From NCBI GenBank assembly GCA_002162955.1, contig MABD01000017.1, forward strand, positions 30,943 to 94,942: 64,000 nt of DNA. The letters run 5' to 3'. Below, piece after piece: positions 63,935 to 64,000 of the stretch. The notes under the pieces were generated by a model, which was given only the letters and a program-made list of their open reading frames with translations, was not told the origin of the DNA and made no database searches. The position numbers were made by a program, and so were the translations under genes. Source of the DNA: Gammaproteobacteria bacterium 45_16_T64 (lineage in GTDB: Bacteria; Pseudomonadota; Gammaproteobacteria; Pseudomonadales; Ketobacteraceae). Positions within the stretch are counted from its first letter, which is position 1; the number at the start of each line of letters is the position of its first letter.

Positions 63935-64000
63935 CTATCTCCCGGCGTTAATATCAGCCGTTTCGTCGGGCAAATGCCAACGTATTTTCATAGGGAACCC
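63935..64000 (-). CDS. C-terminal end of the gene upstream of chpA (possibly pilJ-like; partial)
   Basis: The last 21 codons of a minus-strand frame that stops 1 nt before the chpA start, ending WHLPDETADINAGR. In the Pil-Chp gene order the upstream neighbour is the receptor pilJ (or the methyltransferase pilK), and a short tail with FxLPD-type wording is usual for PilJ-like receptors. Too little is inside the window for a firm call. Confidence 0.4.
   Translation of the reverse strand, partial: GFPMKIRWHLPDETADINAGR

Overview
The window reads as one chromosomal stretch of a mesophilic, probably marine gammaproteobacterium (Pseudomonadales/Oceanospirillales-like). The grounds are a Pseudomonas-type lipase with its dedicated foldase, a Pil-Chp chemosensory cluster (chpA, cheB-like, cheW-like) next to rsmE, E. 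coli-type rtcR/rtcBA, MetE, and many membrane GGDEF and histidine kinase proteins. Base composition is moderately AT-rich. The genus cannot be fixed from the sequence alone. I see no rRNA, tRNA, CRISPR array, insertion sequence or prophage.

Layout. 0.2-6 kb: an M19-like lipoprotein, a Cache histidine kinase and an HSL-type esterase. 6-13 kb, minus strand: patatin phospholipase, a small-ligand binding protein, a diguanylate cyclase, an acetyl-CoA hydrolase/transferase-family protein, an FMN reductase and a murein endopeptidase. 14.4-16.6 kb: lipase plus foldase, with an apparent terminator between them. 16.6-21 kb: a 7TMR-DISM hybrid kinase and a REC-REC-GGDEF regulator. 21-25 kb: metE divergent from an MddA-like methanethiol methyltransferase and a truncated haemoglobin. 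25-32.5 kb: loosely packed accessory genes (DinB, GFA, quinone reductase, pectate lyase, lipoproteins). 32.4-35 kb: a racemase-like protein, and an Lrp regulator divergent from alanine dehydrogenase.

35-51 kb is the most interesting part and is devoted to RNA damage and repair. A PrfH-RtcB2 ribosome rescue/repair pair is followed by an unknown 318-aa protein. Further along is a sigma54/RtcR-controlled rtcBA operon. On the same strand this appears to continue through a structured non-coding interval, an HNH nuclease, a miniature slipin, the C-terminal/HD half of a CCA-adding enzyme, a pol-beta nucleotidyltransferase, a degenerate polynucleotide-kinase-like P-loop protein and an endonuclease/exonuclease/phosphatase (EEP) enzyme. 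RtcR, with its CARF-type sensor, is divergent and faces a good -24/-12 promoter.

51-55 kb holds small genes and a YaeI-like metallophosphoesterase broken by a 26-nt insertion that creates a perfect 34-bp inverted repeat; deleting those 26 nt restores a 290-codon reading frame. 55-64 kb: rsmE, then chpC-, chpB- and chpA-like genes on the minus strand, ending in what may be the last residues of a pilJ-like gene. Two M19-like lipoproteins with the same architecture sit 39 kb apart, and three small ORFs with ribosome binding sites lie in apparent gaps.
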